From positions 1,943,092-2,007,091 of the forward strand of contig BCJJ01000003.1 in NCBI GenBank assembly GCA_039545355.1: a stretch of 64,000 bases of DNA, given 5' to 3'. The notes under the pieces were generated by a model. The model was not told the DNA's origin. It ran no database searches and saw nothing but the letters and a program-made list of their open reading frames with translations. Shown here piece by piece: positions 24,004-34,345 of this stretch. Position 1 is the first letter of the stretch. Each line of letters begins with the position of its first letter. Made by a program: the position numbers and the translations under genes. The stretch comes from Trichosporon coremiiforme (taxonomy: Eukaryota > Basidiomycota > Tremellomycetes > Trichosporonales > Trichosporonaceae).

Positions 24004-26095
24004 ATGTCACCCCGTATAGGAGGGGGGGAGTCGGATTCAGGACCCAGTGCCCCAAGCGGTCGGAGCCTGCGGACTCGGGAAATTGGTGCTCGGCCATCTG
24101 CGAGGGGATCGTCATCCCGCAAGCCCAGCGTGCAGAAAGGTGGTCCTTCTGCAGATCGTGCTGGGGCTGGTGGTGGTGATGAAGACCGGAGCTATGACTC
24201 GAGTGATGACTCAGACGACTCAAGCGAACACGACGAGCTTGATGAGAACGACAGGCATCGTGAACTCTCCAGCAGTGTGGCGGTGGAGAATATCGCGCGG
24301 GAAGACCTGTAAGTTTATCATTCAATCGCGGGCGCGGACCCAAAGAACCCAACACCCACGTACCTGGTCCCCCTTTATCGTCATTGTGGTTTCGCGGCGA
24401 TGGCGAAGTAAGCTTATACCTTACGCAGTGTCTACCGGTTGGAAGTCATCCAGCAGCCTCAACGTGCCCGTGCATGCGGATTTGGAGACAAGGTGAGTAA
24501 CTGTTGTTGAGTTCAGGGGCGCTCCACTGGAGGTCTTCAATTTCGGGTTTCGGACATAGCACACGAGGAAGTCATGACCGTCCGTCCACATCGAGCACGA
24601 GGTTGACGACCAACGCAGGACCGACGACCGTTGTCACCCCCACCCATCATCCAGCTTCGCATCTTCGACAAGGCGGGGAACCCTGTCTCACCAAAGTGAG
24701 TACATCTGCCGGATGAGAGACGCACACAGAGCAACGATCTAACCTCCGCTCCCAGTGCCATCGACTGCCACCGCCTGATCCTCATGGTGGATCTCTGGAA
24801 TGGCGATCAAACGCAGCAGCGCAGCATCGTCATGCATCCTGGGGCCCGTCAAGATCAGTATGCTCTCTTCACGCACACTTCTTCGCGACAGCCTAGTGTT
24901 CCCCATGGCTACAGCGAGAACCAAACGTCGCCCTTCAGCAGGGGACCTAACGCACGAGCAGGAAGCACAGCTTCTCAACCGACAGCCGGCTGGCAAGGAG
25001 GACCGCACGGGGACTGGAACTCCTCATACTGTGAGTACCTAATATGGTTATCTCGGTGCTTGGAAAGTGCTTAGGCTGAACTCGATAGCGACGCGTCCCC
25101 CGCACTATGGACATGCTTCGTCGTCATCCTATCCACCGTTAGCGTACAGCGGACAACCTCCACCGCCATGGCAGCAGTCTTTCGGTCACACACGCCCGCC
25201 CTCTGCATCACACCCACCGTACGGTCCTCCAGACGAATGGCATGACCCACGATCAGCATCCATGTCCGCCCTTCCTCCGCCTCCCCCTCCTCCTCCAGCT
25301 CACCACGATTCCCGAGGCTGGACGCCGGAGGGTACTCCGATTCGAACGCCAGGCGATGTTAATTACCCCCCAGAACGAGCCGGATCAGGCTATCCGGCTG
25401 GCTACCCTCCCCCGCCTGGAGCAGAGGGTCAGTGGAGGAAGGACTCGAGCTATGGACGCGACGACCGAGCGATAGTCCCCGCTGGACCTGGTGCGCCACC
25501 GCCCGGTCCCGGTTACGCAGAGTGGGACAGGCACTTCGGCGCGTCTGTGCGCCCATGGGGCGCTTCGGGCGACGAGCACTGGTCCCGACAGCACCGCTAC
25601 TCGCAGTCTTCGCAGGGGCAGTCTACGACTGGCATGCCGTTCGTCACCTCACCGACACCCGCGCCGGCCACGATGTATCCTGAGGCATATGCGGAGCGCA
25701 TGACAAGCTCGGCTGCGCCGTCAGCATCGTCGCACTACTCGCGCGTGCTTGTCGGATCTATGGGCGCAGTATGCCAACGCCTCAAGGACCTCGACGGCAA
25801 CACAGGCTTATTCTTCTTTGCACACGACCTCGGCATCCGTACGGAGGGCACGTTCAGTCTGCGCTTCACGTTAGCCGACCTGACGTCGTTCACGGTGCAA
25901 TCTGTTGTCAAGGACCAAAGCGCGCCGATCCTCGCACGAGAATTCTCTAGCTCGTTTACAGTGTACTCGGCCAAGCGCTTCCCAGGAGTGCTCCCGACGA
26001 CTCGCCTGACGCAGTGTTTCGCGGACCAGAGCGTGCGCCTCCCGACTCGCCAAAAGCGTACGACGCCGACATCGGCGAGCAAGCGTAAAAAGTAG
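24004..26095 (+). CDS. velB: Velvet-domain developmental regulator, VelB type
   Basis: DNA-binding velvet protein; in ascomycetes VelB partners VeA and VosA to control development and secondary metabolism. The ATG at 24004 starts a disordered acidic N-tail (SSDDSDDSSEHDELDEND). The velvet domain begins with YRLEVIQQPQRARACGFGDK and, after a splice, DRRPLSPPPIIQLRIFDKAGNPVSP, then AIDCHRLILMVDLWNGDQTQQ. A Pro/Ser/Gly-rich insert of about 250-300 residues follows (exons around 24,756-25,030 and 25,087 on). The domain then resumes with VLVGSMGAVCQRLKDLDGNTGLFFFAHDLGIRTEGTFSLRF and ends FTVYSAKRFPGVLPTTRLTQCFADQSVRLPTRQK; the stop is at 26093-26095. A split velvet domain with a long insert is the hallmark of VelB. 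At least five exons join in frame with normal splice sites. A basic tail (KRTTPTSASKRKK) may be a nuclear signal. Confidence 0.9.
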
Positions 26096-26642
26096 AATCG
26101 ACTCTCCATCACATCTCAGCATTATACTCCTTGTACTCTCTCTCTCTCCGCCCGGACCATATTCAACGCACAGTGACTTGAGGACACTATTCATTTTCGA
26201 CAGATTACAAGTCTGACACTGCCGTCTCCGGACGGCGCCATCACGACCTACTTTCTTTTTCCGGTCTTTTCTCTCTCGCCAGGTCAAGCTTTACCACTTC
26301 CACGTTATAAACTGTAACATTACGCCGCCGTCCGGCGCCGAGCCTGTCCCACTGTCCCCAGCACACCCACCACAACCCACATGTGTCACACGCCGCTGCG
26401 CCCGCATCTTGCAGCAGCCCTCGCGCCTGCGGACGACCCCAGCGTACATGCTGCCGACTCCGCGGCCCGCTCCGCCCTGCCACCATCACTGCACCACACT
26501 TATATAGTACATCAGTAGCAAGTGGGAACCGAATGTATTTATGCTGCCGGAGACGTGGCGTACGAGCGTGGCGTGCCGTGCGAAGGCACACCGAACATGC
26601 ATGTCAGGCTTGCTGCGGCGTTGGCCACGGCGAAGCGACGGC

Positions 26643-26658
26643 GGGGGGGGGGGGGGGG
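26643..26658 (+). repeat. Homopolymer run of 16 G
   Basis: Uninterrupted G16 in non-coding sequence. It can form a G-quadruplex on the plus strand, and its length is prone to sequencing error. Confidence 0.9.
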
Positions 26659-29600
26659 CAGACCAGAGTTCGGGCAGAAGGCGGACGTGTTGAGGCTCAA
26701 GCGTACAACCGTAACCAAACTTTTGAGCTTAGTCGCCGACAATCACTGAACGCCACTGTGCGTCGGGCCAGCTGTCTATGCGTTGTACAGTGGCGCTCGA
26801 ATCGGCATGAGCGGGCAATGGGCGACAGAGTCCGAGCACGAGGGATGAGGGGAAGAAGGTTATATGCATTGCGTGCGCCACACCCTACTCCTTACTCAAG
26901 CCACACCCTCTTCCGTCCAAGCATGCCACGAGCTGCATGGGTCGCCCGCTTCCGGGCTTTGCGGCAGGCTGCGGCGTTCGTAGACGAGCTCCCGTGCTGC
27001 TCGGACCGCCCCCAGCGGGTCCTGGCGGGTGTTGCCGGGGTATCTGAGGTTGGCTGACAGGCTCCTCGGCGTTCGGGAGGTGCGTTCGAGACGTTCGTTT
27101 GGTCTCCCGTCGTTCTGCCATCGGCGAGGAGTTACAGGAACGGCGTAGGAGAGCGGGGCTAAGCAAGCAGGAACGGTCTTTGGGGGCTGGTTTCTAAGCC
27201 CTCCTCTCCCTGGGAACCCCCACCTGGTGCTCATGCTCATGTTTTGCTCCAAGAAACGTAACCACAGCGGAGAAATGTAACGCTGTTCTTGCTTTTGCCC
27301 TCTACAATTGTCGCGGCAGGTGCTCGGCGTCGCTCACACACGCCGTTTGTTTATCCTCTGTAACTCCGAAGTGTCACAGCAGGTGACTCCCTCTTCTGAC
27401 CGACGTACGCCAGTGAGTCTTGCTGACATTGAGGAGGAGGCGAGGACAGCTGGGCGCAGTCCGACGTCAGACGTCGTCAGGATAGAACGGCAGCACATGG
27501 GCTCAGACAAGATGCGGACACATGACGCGCCGCTTGACATGGGTTACCGTGAATTGCCAGGGAGCAAGCTGCTCTTGCAGGTGACTCACTGTCGTGTCAT
27601 CCTCGCCTGGGGCTTTCCTGGCATCCTTGGACCTATCCATTCTTGGGCCTTAAAACCTGTGCAAGCAGGACTTAATGGGCATGCTGGAGAGTGGGGACGG
27701 AGTACAGGAAGGAGGTTGATTGGGGGTGATGGCGTGCTCTTCGTTATCTCTTGGTTCGGGACTGCCGAGCACTAACGGCCATTTCCTAATTGAAAAGGGC
27801 CCCGATTTCGGAATGACCGCCGTTCAGGCGTGACTTGGAGGGGGGCAAGGAGACTTACTCCGAGTGCTGGGTCGGTGGGTTCGGTGGGTTGGAAGCTTTG
27901 GAATGCGCCGAGTGCGCCGAGCTCCGAGAAGCCCACTGCTCGCTTCTCGTTTGAACGGGCTTTGCTTTGCTGCAATACTGCACTGTATCTCGCCTTTTCT
28001 CATCCCTTCCACTACTCTCAGTTGACAGTTGCTCTCCTTCCCCTCCTTACTCATCTTTCGCATCCTCACTCATTATTCTGCCATCCGACGACGGAGCAGT
28101 GGGGCATCGAAGCACTGACGTAGAGGGGCCCGCGGCTGGAGCCCAGCAAAGCCTGTCGAATTGTCTCAGACGCTCCGCCACTCCGACACTGTCTCGGTGC
28201 AGAATGGAGCGTTTGCTCCGTTCATTCCGACAGCGGCTCTGCGCGGCAGCGAACGCGGACCGACTCTAATGTCTGACTCTGGTGTCTGACTTTTATCCGT
28301 GTCTACTCCACTCCCCAGCGTTTATCGCCGCTGTACAGACGGCCCGGCGCTACCTCAGCTCCCTCCCAAACCAATGCAACTGGAGGGGCGCTAGAAGAGG
28401 ACGGCGACAGGGAGAGCGGCCAGAAGACCGTCCCATCCAGCGGCTGTTGAACGGTGTGAGAGGGTCCAAACATGCTCCGTATCGGACTCGAGATTTCGGG
28501 CTTCGGCCCTCTGAATCCCTGTGGCTTGACGCTCGAACGCGGCGATGGCTCAATGGGCTTGAGGGTAAGTGAATCAGGCCCCTCGGATCCAACCCACGGC
28601 TCTGGTCCCTCTGGTCCCTCTCTAGTCTCTTCTCAAATCCCACACTCAGTGCGCTCGCTGACTGGATGGGAATCGGGGCGGAATCCAGAATTCTGTGCAC
28701 TGACACTACCTCTGACTAGCTGCCCTTAACTAACCCTCAGTCACTTTCTGCGGGCTCAAGACTGAATGACCGCGACTCCCCATCGCCGTGTGCCGGATCG
28801 AGGACGCTGCCGCGGTCTTTCCATGCGGAAACGACAGGAAGGTGTGAGAGTTAGAGATCTGAAACTAGACTGCGGCAGCCGCAATGGCGGCAACGGCAGT
28901 GACTGCGAAGGCTGCGTCAGTCATTGTTCTTTTAATGAAAAGACAAGTCCAGTCGGAAACAAACCGACCGCGAACTTCTGGGATCTGGGGATGGGATCCG
29001 TTCCAGCGTCGCAAGTTGGGTTTACGGGAAACGGCGGCGAGGCGGAGACCGATGGCCGCGGCATGCGTACTTCGTGGCTAGCCAGAGGCGCTTAGCTGGA
29101 CGCACCTGGCTAGCGCCGAGCTACACTTGGCACGACACGGATAAATCGGTAGCGCTGTGGCGGAGGACTGGGATGTTCAGTGATAACGCACACACCTTCC
29201 GGTTCTATCATGCCATATCTCTGCTCGTCGAGCTCCGTTGGACCCCGGTCGAGGAGCTGTCGCCATCGAAGGCGTCAAAGTCAGCGACCGGGGGACTTCA
29301 GGCGAACGTTTGAGCCTAATGGCTACCACGGACCACTGGCTGACTCTGAGCACGACGACCGTTCCGTACAACCTGCGGCTGACCGGTTGTGCCCAGCTCC
29401 CAAGCAGGAAGAGGGCAGCTAGCTCTGATCACGTTCACGCCTCTTTGCCTTCCACGATGTTTCCAACCTGTTGACTAGGTAGGTACTCGGAGAGGTCGCC
29501 GCCTCGATAGTTATCGCAATGGCAGTTAGCACGTTTCCAGTGCTCTCATCCTCTACAGCTACATCATTTGCGCACAGACCACGGGTCCGGCCGCTGCTGC

Positions 29601-30057
29601 GAGGGCGCAGAGCAGAGGGCGAAAGTGGATCGCTCTGATCACCCCGTGTGTCTTCCTCGTCTTCCCCGTACTAGTCGTACTTGAGACTCACGCGCGCCAG
29701 TCTGGCCCAGATCCCCGGCATGCCCGGCCTGCCTTCTGTCTCAACGCTCTCTCTACCATCGCGTCCCACTATCTCAACTAGCCCGGCATAGCCACGCAGG
29801 CTCAGCGTCGGCATAGTCGACATCCTTCGTCGCTGGACAGACTGGCAGATGAGTCGACAGACCGCGGAACGCGAAAGCCCCTCATGCTGGGACGAGCCTC
29901 GTGTGTGATGGTGAGGTGACTCCATGATAGGAGATGCAAGATGCAGGAAGCACGACTTTCATCCTGCGCAATGGGCATGGGAACCGACAGGGAGTGGTGG
30001 AACACGTTCGTACGTGCGACTGATGACTGCGACTGACAAGGGAAGGGTCGAAGGAGT

Positions 30058-30071
30058 GGGGGGGGGGGGGG
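30058..30071 (+). repeat. Homopolymer run of 14 G
   Basis: Uninterrupted G14 in the same gene-free interval, the second such run within 3.5 kb. Confidence 0.9.
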
Positions 30072-30918
30072 CGCCGTCTCTCGAAAGATGCACGAACGCC
30101 CTTCCTTCGGAGCCGGAAATGGCTTGTGATGCTTCTGATCTCCTGCGAATCGAGGGGCTCGTATCCTCGTCGTGCAGGCACTCCTTCCGAGCTCCCGAGC
30201 GACGTGCACGCGCACGCGCTAACGGCGTGTGGTCCCAGTAGCCAGAGGCCAGGTGGTCCACGTGGCCCACCTACCCAACTGATACTGGAGATGTTGCGAT
30301 GAAGGCATGCTTTCTTCCCCGGTAAGCCGTCGTGGGCGCTGGTCAATCTCTGTCTCACGCGCTCATTGCCCGTACTTCTGCGCAGGAGCAGCTAGTCGGC
30401 CAGCTGAAGCGGCTCATCTCTGGCATCTGCGCATTGCTTGCGCACTCTGCGCGCACTGACCGGCGCGACAAGCGATGCTCGCCGAGCTCGCGATCGTGCG
30501 TGAACTGCGTGGACGCCGCTGCGCCGCTGCCAGTGCACGAAGATCAGCAATAGCCGTAGTCTAGCGATTTCGTTACTTCATGTCCTCTCCTACTTAGCGG
30601 GATGTGAAAGGATTTGGCTATTGTCAGTTGCGCTCGGTGTCAAGTCGATTCCATGCCGAGAGGCCCTTGCTAGTCAACGTTGCGTCGCTCTCGAGTCAGT
30701 GTTTCGCATCTGCTATGCCAGCTTCATGCCGACCGACGTCCACCCGTAGCTTCGCCGTACTCATTGCCGGCCCGCTCGCTTCGCTCGCTGTCGCATTTCC
30801 ATGCATCTTGCTTCTTTGAAATCTGGGATTACACTGCTCGCCTTACACGGACCCCATCCTTACAGTCTCGGGGCCTTCCCTTCCTCGCCAGTCAAACGCG
30901 CTGTGCGTAGTGCCGCTC

Positions 30919-32520
30919 CTAGCGGCCGACGGCAAACCCGTACCGCTCGCCCGCGGAGCGAGCCATGATCTCCTTGACGGGGCCGAGGAGACGGGTGAAT
31001 GCCTGCTCGCCGAGGGCGACGACGACGAGCTTCTCGGCCGCGCGGATGGTGGCGGCACGCGTCTGGCGGTTCAGAAGCGCAAGCTCGCCGAAGTAGTCGC
31101 CCTGCCGCAGATCCTTGACTGCCGTCGGCTTGCCGTCGATCGTCTTGAGCGCCGTCGCCGAGCCCGCCTCGATAAGGAAGAACTCATCGCCAGCCTCGCC
31201 CTCCCTGATGACATCCTCTCCGGCATTGAACGTCCGCGACTCCAGCACGTCGGCGATCTTTGCGCGCTCGGCGGGCTGAAGCGAAGACAGAATCGGGACT
31301 GTCGACAGGAAAGACTCATACAGACGGCGCTTGCGCGAAGTGTGGTCAAGCAGAATGGTGCGGAACGAAACACGGTCCAGAGCCCACAGCGTACACGGCG
31401 TGATGGATACAATGGAGGCCGCACGGGGGGCGCTGCTGTCAGTCTGGAACTTGCCACTATTACTCACTTGTGCATGAGTGCGAGCTCTCCGAAGGAGCCT
31501 CCCTCCTTGTACTGCGCAACCTTCTTGCCCAGGTCAGCGCGGGCTCCATCGCCGGGCTCGCCGTCACGCTTGACGTAGACTTCGAGCTCGCCGCTCTCGA
31601 CGACGTAGAAGTAGTCTCCGGCGGCGCCCTGCTCGATGACCACCTCGCCGGGGCCCACCTTGACCTCCTTCATAGCCGCAAGAACGTCAGCCTCCTGCTC
31701 CTCGTCCAGGTTGCGGAACAGGAAGTTGGGCTTGATCGCGGCCCTGATGCGCGCAAGCTGCTCGGGCGATTTGGGAATGACGGGCATGCTAGCGGGTCCC
31801 TCGTCCTCCTCCTCGGGAATGAACGCATCGACACCGGGCTGGAACGGGCGGGCGTGGGCTGGCACAAGCGACTCAGCCGACACTGATGTGCGGCGCCCAA
31901 GGGCGTACTGCGGAATAACGGGCTCGTCATCACGGTGAATGTCATCGTCCTCCTCCTCCTCGGGCTGGGGAGGGGGAGGCATGCCGACGGGTGCGGAAGG
32001 CGTCTGCGCGCTGGCACCGAACGGCGAGCCAGATCCGAACGGAGAGTTGGAGCCAAAGGGTCCGCTGGGAGCGTTCTCGCTGAAGGGCGACGAGTCGTTG
32101 GCAGGTGGAGGAACAGAGCGGTCGCCACCGCCACCAAACGGCGATGAGAACATGGATGACGATCCGCCAAACGCTCCTGCAGCGATCGTCGCTCGCCTGG
32201 GTCCACCAAAGGGTCCGTCTGTCGGGCCGTGCTCAGAGAAGGGGGACAGCGTAGCCGGGTTCGACTCGATGTCGGGGCGACCGAAAGGTCCGAGTTTGCC
32301 AGGCGGTCCCTTGCGACTGAACGGAGAAGCGGCTTGGCTGGATCCGGAACGCTGTGTTACGTCAGTACTCTGCGAGAACGAAGAGGAGTCGTACCTCTTC
32401 ACGCAGCTTGTCCTGGAACCAGTCGGCACAGAACTGGATAATATCTGTAGGCTGTTCCCTCGATACGTCGCGGTTGAGATCGTTGAGGATCGCCGAGTAG
32501 GCCGGGTTCTGGCCAGCCAT
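30919..32520 (-). CDS. PKR1: cAMP-dependent protein kinase regulatory subunit
   Basis: Binds and inhibits PKA catalytic subunits and releases them on cAMP binding. Three exons; start ATG at 32520-32518. Residues 1-45 (AYSAILNDLNRDVSREQPTDIIQFCADWFQDKLREE) are the docking/dimerisation helices. A linker of about 140 residues is packed with SPFG/SPFS/GPFG motifs, then an acidic patch, then the inhibitor site GRRTSVSA, whose Ser/Thr makes it the phosphorylatable (type II-like) kind. The two cAMP-binding domains follow, with phosphate-binding cassettes FGELALMHNSAPRAAS (split by the intron near 31,465) and FGELALLNRQTRAAT; both keep the key Glu and Arg. The stop is at 30921-30919. The family is unmistakable; the fungal name may be BCY1 or PKR1. 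CT-rich sequence and short upstream frames precede the start. Confidence 0.95.
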
Positions 32521-34345
32521 GACGCAAGGTCCGAAAGGAGGATGCAGACGGATGGGGGAGGTGTAGGGGGTTGGCACTCGGCAGATCTGATCAAACGAAG
32601 GTGAGCACGAGCTGTCCCTTGAAGGTGAGGGGGAGGATGAGACTTGATAGATGCGTGGATGGGAGCGATGGCAGTGGTTGCTGGAGACGGGCTGATCGAC
32701 TCCACTTAGTTGCCGAGGGATGACGGGACCTTGGGTGGGCTAGCCGATGCCGAGGAAGGAAGGTGAAGGGATGGGGGACGGTACGGATGGTAGCGTCTCA
32801 GTGATTAGGGAGTGTGTATGTGGTTGGACGATGGGGGAGAAGGAAGGTGCAGATGGATGGGGAGAGTGTGGATGACGGCGATGGGGGTGAGTGGTGAGGT
32901 GTGGGTGGGTGTGGGACTGGCAGCAGGGCACGGCATCTCACTGAGGCATGAGGCTCGAGGCTCCGGGCTGGAGATTGCAGAGACCTGGGGGCATGGCATG
33001 TATCAGCCAAGCACAAGCACCAGCTCACGAGCAGCACGAGCGCGGTGGCGTCACTCCCAATTCACCACCCAGGCCGACTCGCCCAATCAAGCCGTCCATT
33101 TGCTCCCGCCCGCCATGTGCTGCATCTCGACATGCCGCATTCCCTCGACGCCATCAGCCACCGACCTCCACTCTCTCACGCATGTCCAGCTACAGCCCAC
33201 CTTCCGTTGTATATATGTTTGCTTCGATGGGTTTACACGTAATAGAATATCGAAATCTTATCATACCCTTCAGAGACGCGTCCCGGCACAGGGTTCACAG
33301 GATCGCAGGGTCCGAAGCTCTTGCACCGTTCAGCTAGGCATCCAGTACATGCGGGCACATAGTCCTGCCAGCGTCGGGGAGCCCACGTATCGTACCAACG
33401 TTCAAACTGTTCAGTTCACCAGTCGCACGTCGTTGCTGCACCCTTCTGCACCCCCTCTTCCCTGCACCCTGTGTTCTAGGCATAACCATCGACGCGTCGA
33501 CATTGTAGATAATAGAACCTTGGTTGTGGGCACCGCCGACAGTCATCTTGGTTCGAGTCAGTGCACTTCACCCTGCTCCGCACACTACTCTGATGGCGCC
33601 TGGAGCTTGTCCAGACCAAACCCGCGTTCCGAGATCAGTAGCTAGGTAGTCCCCACCCATACGGCTTGCGCAACGTTTAAGGAGCGGTCGAGGCATGCAA
33701 CACGGCACGGCGGCTGCGGTTTCGCCAGCATTGTTGCATGTTGCCGCTCCCACTGGACAGGCTGGCGGGGAACGGCTGGCGGAGCGGAAGACGAAAGTGA
33801 GACGGTGAAGCTGTTGTTCGTTCGTCCCTTGATGCCACGCATTGCCACGAACGTGAGGCTATGTTGTGCGGATGGGGGCTGCTGAATGGGCGCGCATGAC
33901 TTACCTAGGATGCCTGGATCCTGGACCACGACGCGTGAACACCAAATCGGGCGTGCCTGAAATCTGTATACCGACACACTGCAATATCCCACCGGGCTTG
34001 CGGGCACACCCCTCTGCCCTCCCAACTCGTGACCCCGCCGCGGTCAGGCGCGACCTCCCTTCGCTACCGCTACCGCCAACCGTTCTCGACCACCTTCCTA
34101 GCTCACTCCCATCGCCCGTTGCTCCCATATCCATATCCATACCCATCGCACCCACAGCAGCTTTGTCGATTCGCCGTCACGCGCCGTTCATCGCGTCCAC
34201 TCAGACCACGTATACCCAGATGAACGGCGGCTCGACTGAACCACTCTGAACCGCCTTCCCCCTTCCCCATCTGACAGTCCACCCCCTTCCTCCCAACGCA
34301 CTCGACAACGGCCGCCACGGTTACGCCAACCCGCACGGCCCGACC
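32521..34345. promoter_or_regulatory. 1.8-kb divergent intergenic region between PKA-R and the Kar9-like gene
   Basis: The left part (32,520-32,940) is strongly purine/GT-rich on the plus strand, meaning a CT/CA-rich leader on the minus strand upstream of the PKA-R start, with several short upstream frames. The right part (34,030-34,300) is C/CT-rich on the plus strand, matching a leader for the gene at 34346. The centre shows nothing I can name. Confidence 0.45.

Larger units (their letters stand above)
26096..30918. other. 4.8-kb gene-free interval between convergent velvet and PKA-R genes
   Basis: Both neighbours point into this interval, so it needs no promoter for them, yet it is far longer than the other convergent gaps here (47-190 bp, and one of 840 bp). 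I found no frame with recognisable domains. It holds two poly-G runs (26643-26658 and 30058-30071) and a TATATAG sequence near 26,503. The first 100 bp are likely the velvet 3' UTR. A non-coding transcript or an unrecognised fast-evolving gene remains possible. Confidence 0.55.

Noticed and set aside
26383..27057. 224-codon plus-strand frame in the convergent gap
   Set aside because: Crosses the G16 run, Arg/Ala/Cys-rich composition typical of non-coding GC-rich DNA, no motif.
12187..30918. Possibility of a retrotransposon-rich centromere
   Set aside because: No reverse transcriptase or integrase motifs, no terminal repeats and ordinary genes (velvet) in the middle; not supported from sequence alone.
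31939..32604. 221-codon plus-strand frame opposite the PKA regulatory subunit
   Set aside because: Antisense of the SPFG linker and N-terminus of a clearly identified gene.
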